Below are positions 1-5,587 of a stretch of DNA of 5,889 bases, one piece after another (positions within the stretch are counted from its first letter, which is position 1; every line of letters begins with the position of its first letter). Source of the stretch: Chitinophagaceae bacterium (lineage in GTDB: Bacteria; Bacteroidota; Bacteroidia; Chitinophagales; Chitinophagaceae); NCBI GenBank assembly GCA_017989935.1, contig JAGNOY010000144.1, positions 1 to 5,889 on the forward strand, in the 5' to 3' direction. A program made the position numbers and the translations under genes. Below the pieces are notes generated by a model. The model was not told the origin of the DNA, ran no database searches, and was given only the letters and a program-made list of their open reading frames with translations.

Positions 1-326
1 GTTGTGAACAATCAGCAGAGATGACAATTAATTATACCTCTTGTTGTGGACCAATTTCTGTGCCTAATGCGTTTAGCCCAAATGGAGATATGATCAATGA
101 TGAATTTAAGATACTAAGTCAAAATGATTTTGAATTTTTCAATATGAAAGTCTATAACAGGTATGGCCAACTTGTTTTCGAAGGGAAAAATTCACATAAT
201 GTCTGGGACGGCAGATTGGCAGGTAGAAATGCCGAAATGGGTACTTATTTTTATATCATTCAAACCAGATGTCATTTACAAGAAAAAAATACAATTCTTA
301 AAGGAGACTTACTTCTTGTAAGATAG
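1..326 (+). CDS. C-terminal end of a T9SS-secreted protein (type B sorting / gliding motility-associated domain), 5' partial
   Basis: The frame is open to the left edge (first whole codon at position 3), so the ATG at 21 is probably internal and the true start lies outside the window. The visible 107 residues form a complete type B C-terminal sorting domain (CHU_C / gliding motility-associated family). The hallmark VPNAFSPNGDMINDEF is followed by MKVYNRYGQLVFE, a VWDGR turn, GTYFYII and a terminal KGDLLLVR ending in a basic residue. In Bacteroidota this domain directs cargo from the periplasm through the type IX secretion system to the cell surface or medium. The missing upstream part would hold the functional domains, often Ig-like or adhesin repeats, so the function of the cargo is unknown. 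A pair of cysteines (SCCG) lies just before the domain. The family call is secure; only its role is open. Confidence 0.93.
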   Translation, partial: CEQSAEMTINYTSCCGPISVPNAFSPNGDMINDEFKILSQNDFEFFNMKVYNRYGQLVFEGKNSHNVWDGRLAGRNAEMGTYFYIIQTRCHLQEKNTILKGDLLLVR

Positions 327-354
327 CCAATTCATTAAAATTTTATTGAAGCTA
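324..354 (+). terminator. Imperfect palindrome over the stop codon of the T9SS cargo gene, possible weak terminator
   Basis: TAGC (324-327) pairs with GCTA (351-354). After a 3-nt bulge, TTCA (331-334) pairs with TGAA (347-350), with an AT-rich centre. The structure begins at the stop codon. No U tract follows directly, so terminator activity is only inferred. A second small palindrome, ATTCAT-cca-ATGAAT (365-379), follows. The rest of the 327-458 gap is AT-rich and holds no clear RNA gene or consensus promoter. Confidence 0.25.
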
Positions 355-458
355 ACATCCGACTATTCATCCAATGAATGATATAGATTATCGCTTTTTA
401 TTTCAAATATTATTTTATTGTTACTATTTATATTTATATTGTAGGCTTATACGCCTTC

Positions 459-1238
459 ATGCAAGCAATTAAAAAATGTATAGATCATTTTGAATCAGTA
501 AGTCTTAAACAACTCGACAGTGTTGAGTTGCAAAATAGGATTGATACCAAGTACATTTTAACTGAGTCTGAACTAATACAATTATTGGAAGGAATTCGAG
601 AAAATCAATTTGTATTGGAAATTGAACAGAATAGAATTTTCAATTATCAAACAAATTATTTTGATACCGAAGATTTTCAATTCTTTAAAGACCACCATAA
701 TGGCTGCGTAAATCGTGTAAAAGTAAGAAGCAGAGAATACGTGGAGAGTAATTTATGCTTTTATGAAATTAAACGTAAATTATTCGGAACCAGAACTGAT
801 AAACAGCGCAAGAAAATTCCGTCCATATACGACCAAGTACCAGACGAAGACTATAAACTAATTCAGTACAAAAGATTACAAAATAGGCCTATAGAAAAAA
901 AGCTTACCAATAATTTTCAACGAATTACCTTGACCAACAAATCTTTTACAGAAAGAATCACCATTGATATAAACATCAGATTTACGAATGGAAAAGTAAA
1001 TATTGCCTTACCTAATCTGGCTGTCATTGAAGTCAAACAAGGCAAATCAGATGTCTTCAGTAATACAATTCAAGTGCTGAAAAAGCTAAGGGTGCATGAA
1101 AGTAGTTTTAGTAAATATGCTATAGGTGTATCTATGATGGAAAATGATATTAAACACAATAATTTTAAACCTATACTTTTAAAAGTAAAAAAAATAAGTC
1201 AATATGGAGAATGTGGAACGCACAGCAAAACAAATTAA
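459..1238 (+). CDS. VTC-domain (polyphosphate polymerase-like, triphosphate tunnel) protein
   Basis: A 259-residue soluble protein matching the VTC domain of the CYTH/TTM superfamily, whose yeast member Vtc4 makes polyphosphate from ATP inside a beta-barrel tunnel. Tunnel-type motifs appear in the expected order: RIDTKY (27-32), TNYFDT (65-70), RVKVRSREY (86-94), FYEIKRK (101-107), ERITID (165-170), AVIEVKQG (188-195) and SKYAIG (218-223). These supply alternating Arg/Lys side chains for phosphate binding and the acidic Glu expected for metal (E191). No SPX domain or membrane segment is present, unlike yeast VTC subunits. The lysine-rich tail after about residue 228 is probably not part of the fold. 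The start is the first ATG after an in-frame stop at 384-386; no Shine-Dalgarno is seen, as is usual in this phylum. The next gene overlaps its end. The fold is well supported, but substrate and product (polyphosphate or another triphosphate) are not shown by sequence. Confidence 0.88.
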   Translation: MQAIKKCIDHFESVSLKQLDSVELQNRIDTKYILTESELIQLLEGIRENQFVLEIEQNRIFNYQTNYFDTEDFQFFKDHHNGCVNRVKVRSREYVESNLCFYEIKRKLFGTRTDKQRKKIPSIYDQVPDEDYKLIQYKRLQNRPIEKKLTNNFQRITLTNKSFTERITIDINIRFTNGKVNIALPNLAVIEVKQGKSDVFSNTIQVLKKLRVHESSFSKYAIGVSMMENDIKHNNFKPILLKVKKISQYGECGTHSKTN

Positions 1239-1899
1239 AGATTCATTAAAAGCAATTAATACAGATATGTTTTCTGATACTGCCACAACAGTATCAGGCA
1301 TGGATTATATGGAATTAATTTCAAGGTTTGGAATTAATTTGTTGGCTATTTTTATTTTAATCAGATTAATTTATTACCCAACACATAAAAACAAGGACTT
1401 CCTTTTTACATTTTTCATTTTCAATTTTATCATTTTTCTTTTGTTAAGCACCACTAAACTCAAACCAGGTTTTGCTTTTGGCTTGCTTGCTATTTTCTCC
1501 ATCATGAGATATAGAACCGTAACAGTACCTATTAAAGAAATGGGATATTTTTTCATTTGCTTAGCCTTAGGTATGATTAATGCCTTGTCTTTAGTTGATG
1601 AAGGCTGGTGGATCATGATTGCATGTAATATAGCCATTTTACTTTTAACCATTATACTTGATAGGTTTATCACCTTAACTCATGAAAATGTAAAGGAAAT
1701 TACTTACGAAAGAATTGATCTGATTACCCCAGAAAAAAGAGAATTACTTATTGAGGATTTAAAATCTCGAACTGGGTTACCAATTCATCGTGTCGAAGTT
1801 AAGAATATTAATTTTCTCAGGGATACTGCCAAAGTGCATGTATTTTATATTGCCAAGGATAATGAGAACCGAAGTGCCATGACGGGTGATGATGATTAA
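1204..1899 (+). CDS. DUF4956 family integral membrane protein
   Basis: A 231-residue protein with a short soluble N-terminus and hydrophobic segments at about 41-58, 65-82, 113-131 and 135-153. Between the second and third membrane segments lies the family signature GFAFGLLAIFSIMRYRT (89-105). A soluble C-terminal region (about 160-218) alternates strand and helix and ends in an acidic GDDD. This layout fits DUF4956, which often neighbours VTC-domain proteins in bacteria. The ATG at 1204 lies inside the VTC gene (35-bp overlap, +1 frame), suggesting one transcript and translational coupling. A later ATG at 1267 would remove the overlap, but 1204 gives the usual family length. Function is unknown; by context it may anchor the VTC enzyme or move its product at the inner membrane, in loose analogy to the membrane subunits of yeast VTC. 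That role is inference only. Confidence 0.85.
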   Translation: MENVERTAKQIKDSLKAINTDMFSDTATTVSGMDYMELISRFGINLLAIFILIRLIYYPTHKNKDFLFTFFIFNFIIFLLLSTTKLKPGFAFGLLAIFSIMRYRTVTVPIKEMGYFFICLALGMINALSLVDEGWWIMIACNIAILLLTIILDRFITLTHENVKEITYERIDLITPEKRELLIEDLKSRTGLPIHRVEVKNINFLRDTAKVHVFYIAKDNENRSAMTGDDD

Positions 1900-1973
1900 T
1901 CGTATTTGCTTAATCCTTCACAAGTTTGGCATTTAAGCTTGGATTTACGTTCTTTACAATCCAAACACTTCAT
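1896..1973 (-). CDS. Possible 25-residue CxxC-x8-CxxC zinc-knuckle microprotein
   Basis: The gap between the DUF4956 gene and the heptose kinase gene, read on the minus strand, holds ATG to TAA encoding 25 residues. It starts MKCLDCKERK, continues to KCQTCEG and ends KYD. Cysteines at 3, 6, 15 and 18 make a C-x2-C-x8-C-x2-C pattern with lysine-rich spacing, as in small zinc ribbons. The start is fixed by a TAA immediately before the ATG. The stop overlaps the DUF4956 stop on the other strand (shared TTAA), so the reading frame fills the gap almost exactly. There is no recognisable promoter or ribosome binding site, and an ORF this short could arise by chance. I do not recognise a family. Confidence 0.33.
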   Translation of the reverse strand: MKCLDCKERKSKLKCQTCEGLSKYD

Positions 1974-1983
1974 TTAAGTCAAG

Positions 1984-2991
1984 ATGTCTTACCCCTTCAC
2001 CGAAAAGACAATACGCTCAACCTTTTCTAAACTAAAAAAACTTAAAGTTTTTATAGTGGGCGATGCTATGATTGATCAATATTGGAGAGGGCAAATAGAT
2101 AGAATTTCTCCGGAAGCGCCTGTACCTATTATTTCAGTGAATCAAAAAGATGCGAGGCCTGGAGGAGCTGCTAATGTTGCCTTAAACTGCAGAGCCTTAG
2201 GGGCTGAAGTTTATCTTTTTACAGTTCTAGGAAAGGATCATGCAGCTAAAGAATTGATTCAACAATTACAAATCGAAAAAATTCATACTGAAGGCTGTTT
2301 GCAGAGCGCTGATCGTGTAACTACCATTAAAACAAGGGTGATTGCAAAAAATCAACAAGTTTTTAGATTAGATGAAGAGAATCACGAAGATTTATCTGTC
2401 AAAGATGAACATCGGTTTATTGATACATGTTTAAGAGCCATTCAAATTGAAAAACCTGATATACTCATTTTTGAGGATTACAACAAAGGTGTGTTGAAAT
2501 TAAACGTGATTGAAAAAATTATCAACCATTGTAAACATGTAGGTGTATTAACGGCTGTAGATCCAAAGAAAAATAATTTCTTAAGTTATAGACAGGTTGA
2601 TTTGTTTAAACCTAATTTAAAAGAAGTTAGAGAAGCATTAAATATTCAATTGGCAGTTGTGAACGAAAAGCACCTTAAGCAAGTACATGAGAAGCTTCAG
2701 AATATGCTAAACCACAAAATCACATTAATCACCTTATCAGAATTAGGAGTTTTTGTGCAACAAGAAAAACAATCTCATTTATATCCTGCGCATTTTAGAA
2801 ATATTTCAGATGTTTCTGGGGCAGGAGACACAGTGATAGCAGTTGCCGCTGCTCTATATGCTATTCACAAAGATATTAGCATGATGGCCTATATTTCAAA
2901 TATTGCTGGAGGATTGGTGTGTGAAGAGGCAGGAGTAGTGCCAATCAATGTTACAAAATTACTTGAAGAGGCGCTATCAAAAATCAAATAA
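1984..2991 (+). CDS. rfaE1: D-glycero-beta-D-manno-heptose-7-phosphate kinase-like PfkB/ribokinase-family kinase
   Basis: A 335-residue cytosolic sugar kinase that matches the N-terminal half of HldE/RfaE. Motifs in order: GDAMIDQYWRG (26-36), RISPEAPVP (40-48), RPGGAANVA (58-66), a substrate-lid segment KTRVIAKNQQVFRLD (116-130), EDYNKGVL (164-171), VDPKK (192-196), KPN (209-211) and the PfkB signature DVSGAGDT (276-283) with D282 as the expected catalytic base. The expected reaction is ATP-dependent phosphorylation of D-glycero-D-manno-heptose 7-phosphate at C1, an early step toward ADP-heptose for LPS core. The C-terminal adenylyltransferase half of E. coli HldE is absent; the stop follows the kinase fold directly, so that activity must be encoded elsewhere. 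The lysine-rich start MSYPFTEKT is the first ATG that keeps the whole fold. A related PfkB specificity cannot be excluded. No partner LPS gene is next to it; the following genes run the other way. Confidence 0.87.
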   Translation: MSYPFTEKTIRSTFSKLKKLKVFIVGDAMIDQYWRGQIDRISPEAPVPIISVNQKDARPGGAANVALNCRALGAEVYLFTVLGKDHAAKELIQQLQIEKIHTEGCLQSADRVTTIKTRVIAKNQQVFRLDEENHEDLSVKDEHRFIDTCLRAIQIEKPDILIFEDYNKGVLKLNVIEKIINHCKHVGVLTAVDPKKNNFLSYRQVDLFKPNLKEVREALNIQLAVVNEKHLKQVHEKLQNMLNHKITLITLSELGVFVQQEKQSHLYPAHFRNISDVSGAGDTVIAVAAALYAIHKDISMMAYISNIAGGLVCEEAGVVPINVTKLLEEALSKIK

Positions 2992-3009
2992 AATCTTGTG
3001 TTTAAGATT
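2992..3009 (-). terminator. Short hairpin between convergent genes, possible weak terminator
   Basis: AATCTT (2992-2997) and AAGATT (3004-3009) form a 6-bp stem with a 6-nt loop in the 27-bp gap between the convergent kinase gene and the small minus-strand gene. Read leftward, the stem is followed by a T-rich stretch (TTTATTTGATTTTT), so it fits best as a terminator for the minus-strand genes. A second tiny stem, ACTAT-ctt-ATAGT (3018-3030), covers the stop codon of that gene. Both are AT-rich and weak. Confidence 0.35.
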
Positions 3010-3018
3010 AAAAGTAGA

Positions 3019-3234
3019 CTATCTTATAGTGGATTTTAATTTAGTCATAGCTACAGAACTCTGAGGCAGAATCGACAAGTTTAACACTTTTGAATCAACT
3101 TTTGTATTTTCAATCTTTGAGGCTGTACTACCTGTAGCCACTGCATCTAATTCCTGACCTTTCTTAAAAGTTAAACATACAATTGCGGAGTATGTGAAGA
3201 TTAATAAGGTAAATAAATTAATTTTCTTGTTCAT
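3019..3234 (-). CDS. Small secreted or membrane-anchored protein of unknown function
   Basis: A 71-residue product starting MNKKINLF, with one hydrophobic segment (about residues 6-23) after a lysine-bearing N-terminus. A polar, Ser/Thr/Lys-rich tail follows and ends STIR. The hydrophobic stretch could be a signal peptide or an N-terminal anchor. The cysteine at 20 lies in AIVC, which is a poor lipobox, so I do not call it a lipoprotein. I chose the ATG at 3234 over the upstream in-frame ATG at 3309. The longer form would run through the strong promoter match at 3266-3296 and put 25 unlike residues before a normal export signal. It is the last of three small envelope genes on this strand. No family is recognised; coding is supported mainly by the promoter, signal-like start and placement. 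Confidence 0.55.
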   Translation of the reverse strand: MNKKINLFTLLIFTYSAIVCLTFKKGQELDAVATGSTASKIENTKVDSKVLNLSILPQSSVAMTKLKSTIR

Positions 3235-3265
3235 ACGCTTCAGTTTTATTGTTGAATTGGTACGG

Positions 3266-3296
3266 CAAAAGTATAAAATTAAATTAACATTTGCAA
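3266..3296 (-). promoter_or_regulatory. Bacteroidota-type primary sigma factor promoter for the small gene starting at 3234
   Basis: On the minus strand, TTG (3296-3294) is followed after exactly 20 nt by TACTTTTG (3273-3266). This is a perfect match to the TAnnTTTG -7 element of this phylum, at the usual spacing. The -7 box lies 31 nt before the ATG at 3234, leaving a leader of roughly 25 nt. It is the clearest promoter in the window. Confidence 0.7.
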
Positions 3297-3339
3297 TATT
3301 TATACACATTCTCTTTATGCAATGTGAATTTCTACCTCT

Positions 3340-3831
3340 CTAATTTAGATAAGTTTTTAGGCTAACTTGGTAGATAGTTCCAAAAGAATCTTTGAATTGA
3401 ACTTTGCAGAATTCAATAATAGGTTTACTTTCAGACTGACTAATTAATAACTTGCCAGACTGCGCTATATAAGAACTCCCATTATAATAAAATGTAATAT
3501 ATGATTTATTTTCTGTTAAAATTATTTGATTAAATGCAGAGGTGATTTCATATTCTCCATTTTTGCCCCCTAAAATATTTTTGTTCATGTCGATGCCAAC
3601 TCCAAATCCAGCTGATACGATATGCTCGTTATAAAAAGTTTGATTTGAAGAAATATAAGAGGTATCTTGGTAGATAGTATAAATACTGTCGCCATGTGCC
3701 AACCCTTGTAGAGGTAAAGAGCAACTTATTATGCCTGCATTATTGTCTTTATCTTCTTTCTCTTTTTTACAAGAAACTATGAAGATGAATGAACAACAAA
3801 TTGAAACAATCAGTAAGAATTCCTTTTTCAT
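3340..3831 (-). CDS. Lipoprotein of unknown function, probably cell-surface or outer membrane
   Basis: A 163-residue product beginning MKKEFLLIVSICCSFIFIVSC. It has a positively charged start, a hydrophobic core and a lipobox IVSC with the acylated cysteine at 21. The cysteine is followed by KKEKEDKDNN, a charged Lys/Asp/Glu stretch resembling the lipoprotein export signals described in some Bacteroidota, which favours surface exposure (inference). The mature part is rich in Ser, Tyr, Ile and Gly and predicts beta strands. Its C-terminal half (SGKLLISQSE...IEFCKVQFKD) looks like a beta-sandwich layout common in hypothetical lipoproteins of this phylum. The start at 3831 was preferred over the ATG at 3858, because nine extra residues would bury the signal peptide and cross a likely promoter. 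Function is unknown. It lies between two other small envelope genes, each separated by over 100 bp, so separate promoters are likely. Confidence 0.8.
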   Translation of the reverse strand: MKKEFLLIVSICCSFIFIVSCKKEKEDKDNNAGIISCSLPLQGLAHGDSIYTIYQDTSYISSNQTFYNEHIVSAGFGVGIDMNKNILGGKNGEYEITSAFNQIILTENKSYITFYYNGSSYIAQSGKLLISQSESKPIIEFCKVQFKDSFGTIYQVSLKTYLN

Positions 3832-3843
3832 TCGGAGGTATTG

Positions 3844-3874
3844 CAGAGTTAAATACAAGTGTTCATAAATTCAA
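3844..3874 (-). promoter_or_regulatory. Candidate promoter for the lipoprotein gene starting at 3831
   Basis: Minus strand TTG (3874-3872), 20-nt spacer, then TAACTCTG (3851-3844), one mismatch from TAnnTTTG. Spacing is identical to the stronger promoter at 3266-3296. The box is only 12 nt before the ATG, so the leader would be very short. The rest of the 3832-4005 gap holds no gene or RNA that I can support. Confidence 0.35.
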
Positions 3875-4005
3875 TCTTTCAGCTCACATTCAAGCATTTG
3901 AAAGCTTAGCCACTAAAACAAAACTAAATTAAAAAATTGATATTCATTGAAAATTAAAATGGAAGTTTATGGTAGAGGAAGTTCCTACTGGTAAAAGTTG
4001 AATCG

Positions 4006-4380
4006 CTATTTTAAAGTATAAAATGTAGTTCCATTAATCTGCATACTCCAATTAGGTTTTTCACCATAAGCCCAATTTAAGCTAGAAGTATCAATTTTAT
4101 GAGGTGGTACATTCACAGTGAATTTATGCCAAGTTCCAATTTTCAATTTATTCTCATCACATCTAACTATTCCATCATAATGTATGTCATCTTCTTGTGA
4201 TCCAAAATTGCCCATATTAAAATATTGTCCATATGAATTATTCTCAATGGTGAAAGACTCTGTTGGAATTTTATTAAATAAATACCATCTTCCAACATAA
4301 TCAATATTAAAGTCTGTCGCTTTTTTCATGCACGATGTAAAGAAAAAGGTAAAGATTAAAATTATGGCAATTTTATTCAT
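4006..4380 (-). CDS. Small lipoprotein of unknown function
   Basis: A 124-residue product with a classic lipoprotein signal: MNKIAIILIFTFFFTSC, lipobox FTSC with cysteine 17, then MKKATDF. The mature region has a VGRWYL segment (29-34), many aromatic residues, and an LKIGTWHKFTV strand pair (79-89) followed by WSMQINGTTFY (111-121). This suggests a small all-beta domain. VGRWYL recalls the GxW motif at the start of lipocalins, but the protein is shorter than a typical lipocalin and I cannot confirm that fold. The ATG at 4380 follows the carA stop by only 31 bp on the same strand with no clear promoter in the gap, so read-through from carA is likely. No functional link to CarA is evident. Confidence 0.77.
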   Translation of the reverse strand: MNKIAIILIFTFFFTSCMKKATDFNIDYVGRWYLFNKIPTESFTIENNSYGQYFNMGNFGSQEDDIHYDGIVRCDENKLKIGTWHKFTVNVPPHKIDTSSLNWAYGEKPNWSMQINGTTFYTLK

Positions 4381-4411
4381 TGTTGAGTTTGTTTACCAAT
4401 TCAATCAAGTC

Positions 4412-5500
4412 TTAAATCATGGCCAAAAACTGATCAAACAAATAATGAGAATCATGAGGCCCTGGATTTGCTTCTGGATGAAATTGCACAGAAAATGCTG
4501 ACTTCCCTTTAACCGAAATTCCTTCTAGTGTATCATCATTTAAATTAATGTGTGTAATTTCTAAATCTTCATTGTTATCGACTGAAGATTTCTCTACTGC
4601 AAAACCATGATTTTGGGTTGTGATCTCAGATTTACTTGTTCTAATATTGTACACCGGATGGTTCAGTCCTCTATGTCCATGGTGCATCTTATACGTTTTG
4701 CCTCCTTTCGCAAGTGCAAGTAATTGATGACCTAAACAAATACCAAATAAAGGTTTGCCACTTTGTAGTATTTTTCGAATGGTGTCTATGGCATAAGTCA
4801 TTGAAGCTGGGTCGCCAGGTCCGTTAGAAATAAAGTAGGCTTGAGGGCTGAATTGTTCGCATTCCTCGAAAGTCGTTTTAGCTGGAAATACTTTTAAGTA
4901 GGCTCCTCTGTTTGCCAAACAATGTAATATATTATGCTTAACGCCGAAATCAAGTACAGCAATTCTTTTTTCTGCACTTTCTTCACCAAAAAAATATGCT
5001 TCTTGTGTGCTCACTTTGGAAGCCAACTCTAATCCTTCCATGGAAGGCACTTCTGAAAGTACTTGTTTGAGCTCGCCAATATCTGCTAGTTCGGTACTAA
5101 TAATACAATTCATAGCACCTTCTCTTCTTACATGCTCAACTAAAGCTCTTGTATCAATGCCTTGAATAGAAACTATTTTATGTTGAATTAAATATTCCTC
5201 AAGTCCTTCGTCAGCAGATGGTCTTGAATATTTCGAAGAAAGATTCTTACACACTAATCCCGAAATTTTCACTGAATTGCTTTCGACATCTTTATTGCTT
5301 GTTCCATAATTACCCACATGAGCTGTATTCATGATGAGAATTTGACCGAAATAAGAAGGATCAGTGAATACTTCTTGATAGCCAGTCATTCCTGTATTAA
5401 AACAAATTTCGCCTGTTGCTGTGCCATGATAGCCAAAAGCTTGGCCTTCAAAAAAGGTTCCATCAGCTAGCAATAAATAAGCATTTTTGATTGATTCCAT
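4412..5500 (-). CDS. carA: Carbamoyl-phosphate synthase small (glutaminase) subunit CarA
   Basis: A 362-residue cytosolic protein that hydrolyses glutamine and passes ammonia to CarB, making carbamoyl phosphate for pyrimidine and arginine synthesis. The N-terminal CarA domain is intact (LADGTFFEGQAFG, GEICFNTGMTGYQEVFTDPSY, IQGIDTRALVEHVR). The class I glutamine amidotransferase domain follows, with SNGPGDP, the nucleophile in FGICLGHQ (C255 from this start), the TTQNHGFAV segment and the catalytic His/Glu in QFHPEANPGP (H341, E343). All key residues are present and the length is normal. An ATG at 5581 would add 27 residues unlike any CarA N-terminus, so the ATG at 5500 is chosen. The carB gene is not in the window. 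The upstream START-like gene is 87 bp away on the same strand, and a lipoprotein gene follows by 31 bp. Confidence 0.96.
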   Translation of the reverse strand: MESIKNAYLLLADGTFFEGQAFGYHGTATGEICFNTGMTGYQEVFTDPSYFGQILIMNTAHVGNYGTSNKDVESNSVKISGLVCKNLSSKYSRPSADEGLEEYLIQHKIVSIQGIDTRALVEHVRREGAMNCIISTELADIGELKQVLSEVPSMEGLELASKVSTQEAYFFGEESAEKRIAVLDFGVKHNILHCLANRGAYLKVFPAKTTFEECEQFSPQAYFISNGPGDPASMTYAIDTIRKILQSGKPLFGICLGHQLLALAKGGKTYKMHHGHRGLNHPVYNIRTSKSEITTQNHGFAVEKSSVDNNEDLEITHINLNDDTLEGISVKGKSAFSVQFHPEANPGPHDSHYLFDQFLAMI

Positions 5501-5506
5501 GGAGGT

Positions 5507-5540
5507 CAAAATTAATCTCCAAATGTCAAACTTGTTGCAA
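5507..5540 (-). promoter_or_regulatory. Candidate carA promoter very close to the start codon
   Basis: Minus strand TAATTTTG (5514-5507) matches the TAnnTTTG -7 element exactly. A TTG at 5540-5538 lies 23 nt upstream, at the long end of accepted spacing. Only 6 nt separate the -7 box from the ATG at 5500, which would give an almost leaderless mRNA, so this may be chance in AT-rich DNA. Confidence 0.3.
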
Positions 5541-5568
5541 TGTGCATAAATTCTTAAGATTGTTGCAA
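5532..5568. repeat. Two direct copies of TTGTTGCAA upstream of carA
   Basis: TTGTTGCAA occurs at 5532-5540 and 5560-5568, 28 bp apart, in the 87-bp gap before carA. Each copy contains the palindrome TTGCAA. They could be paired operator sites for a regulator of carA, or coincidence. Confidence 0.35.
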
Positions 5569-5587
5569 ACAGCCCAATCAAGCTTTT

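Noticed and set aside
374..475. 33-codon plus-strand frame rich in Tyr, Leu and Phe before the VTC gene
   Set aside because: Composition follows from AT-rich DNA, it runs into the VTC start in another frame, and no export or domain pattern is seen.
1187..1197. Run of eight A near the end of the VTC gene as a frameshift site fusing it to DUF4956
   Set aside because: A +1 shift meets a TAA at 1195-1197 at once, so no fusion protein could result; simple gene overlap explains the layout.
1374..1673. 99-codon open frame on the minus strand
   Set aside because: It lies wholly inside the DUF4956 gene; its Lys/Ile/Met-rich product is the antisense shadow of membrane-segment codons.
3305..3326. CACATT / AATGTG inverted repeat downstream of the 163-residue lipoprotein gene
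   Set aside because: Only a 6-bp stem with a 10-nt loop and no U tract; too weak to call a terminator.
3971..3990. AGGAA-g-TTCCT near-palindrome after the 124-residue lipoprotein gene
   Set aside because: The loop is too short for a hairpin and the flanks do not pair; it could only be a weak protein-binding site and nothing else supports it.
5501..5581. 27-residue N-terminal extension of CarA
   Set aside because: It crosses the candidate promoter and repeats and does not resemble CarA N-termini, which begin just before the LLLADGT segment.
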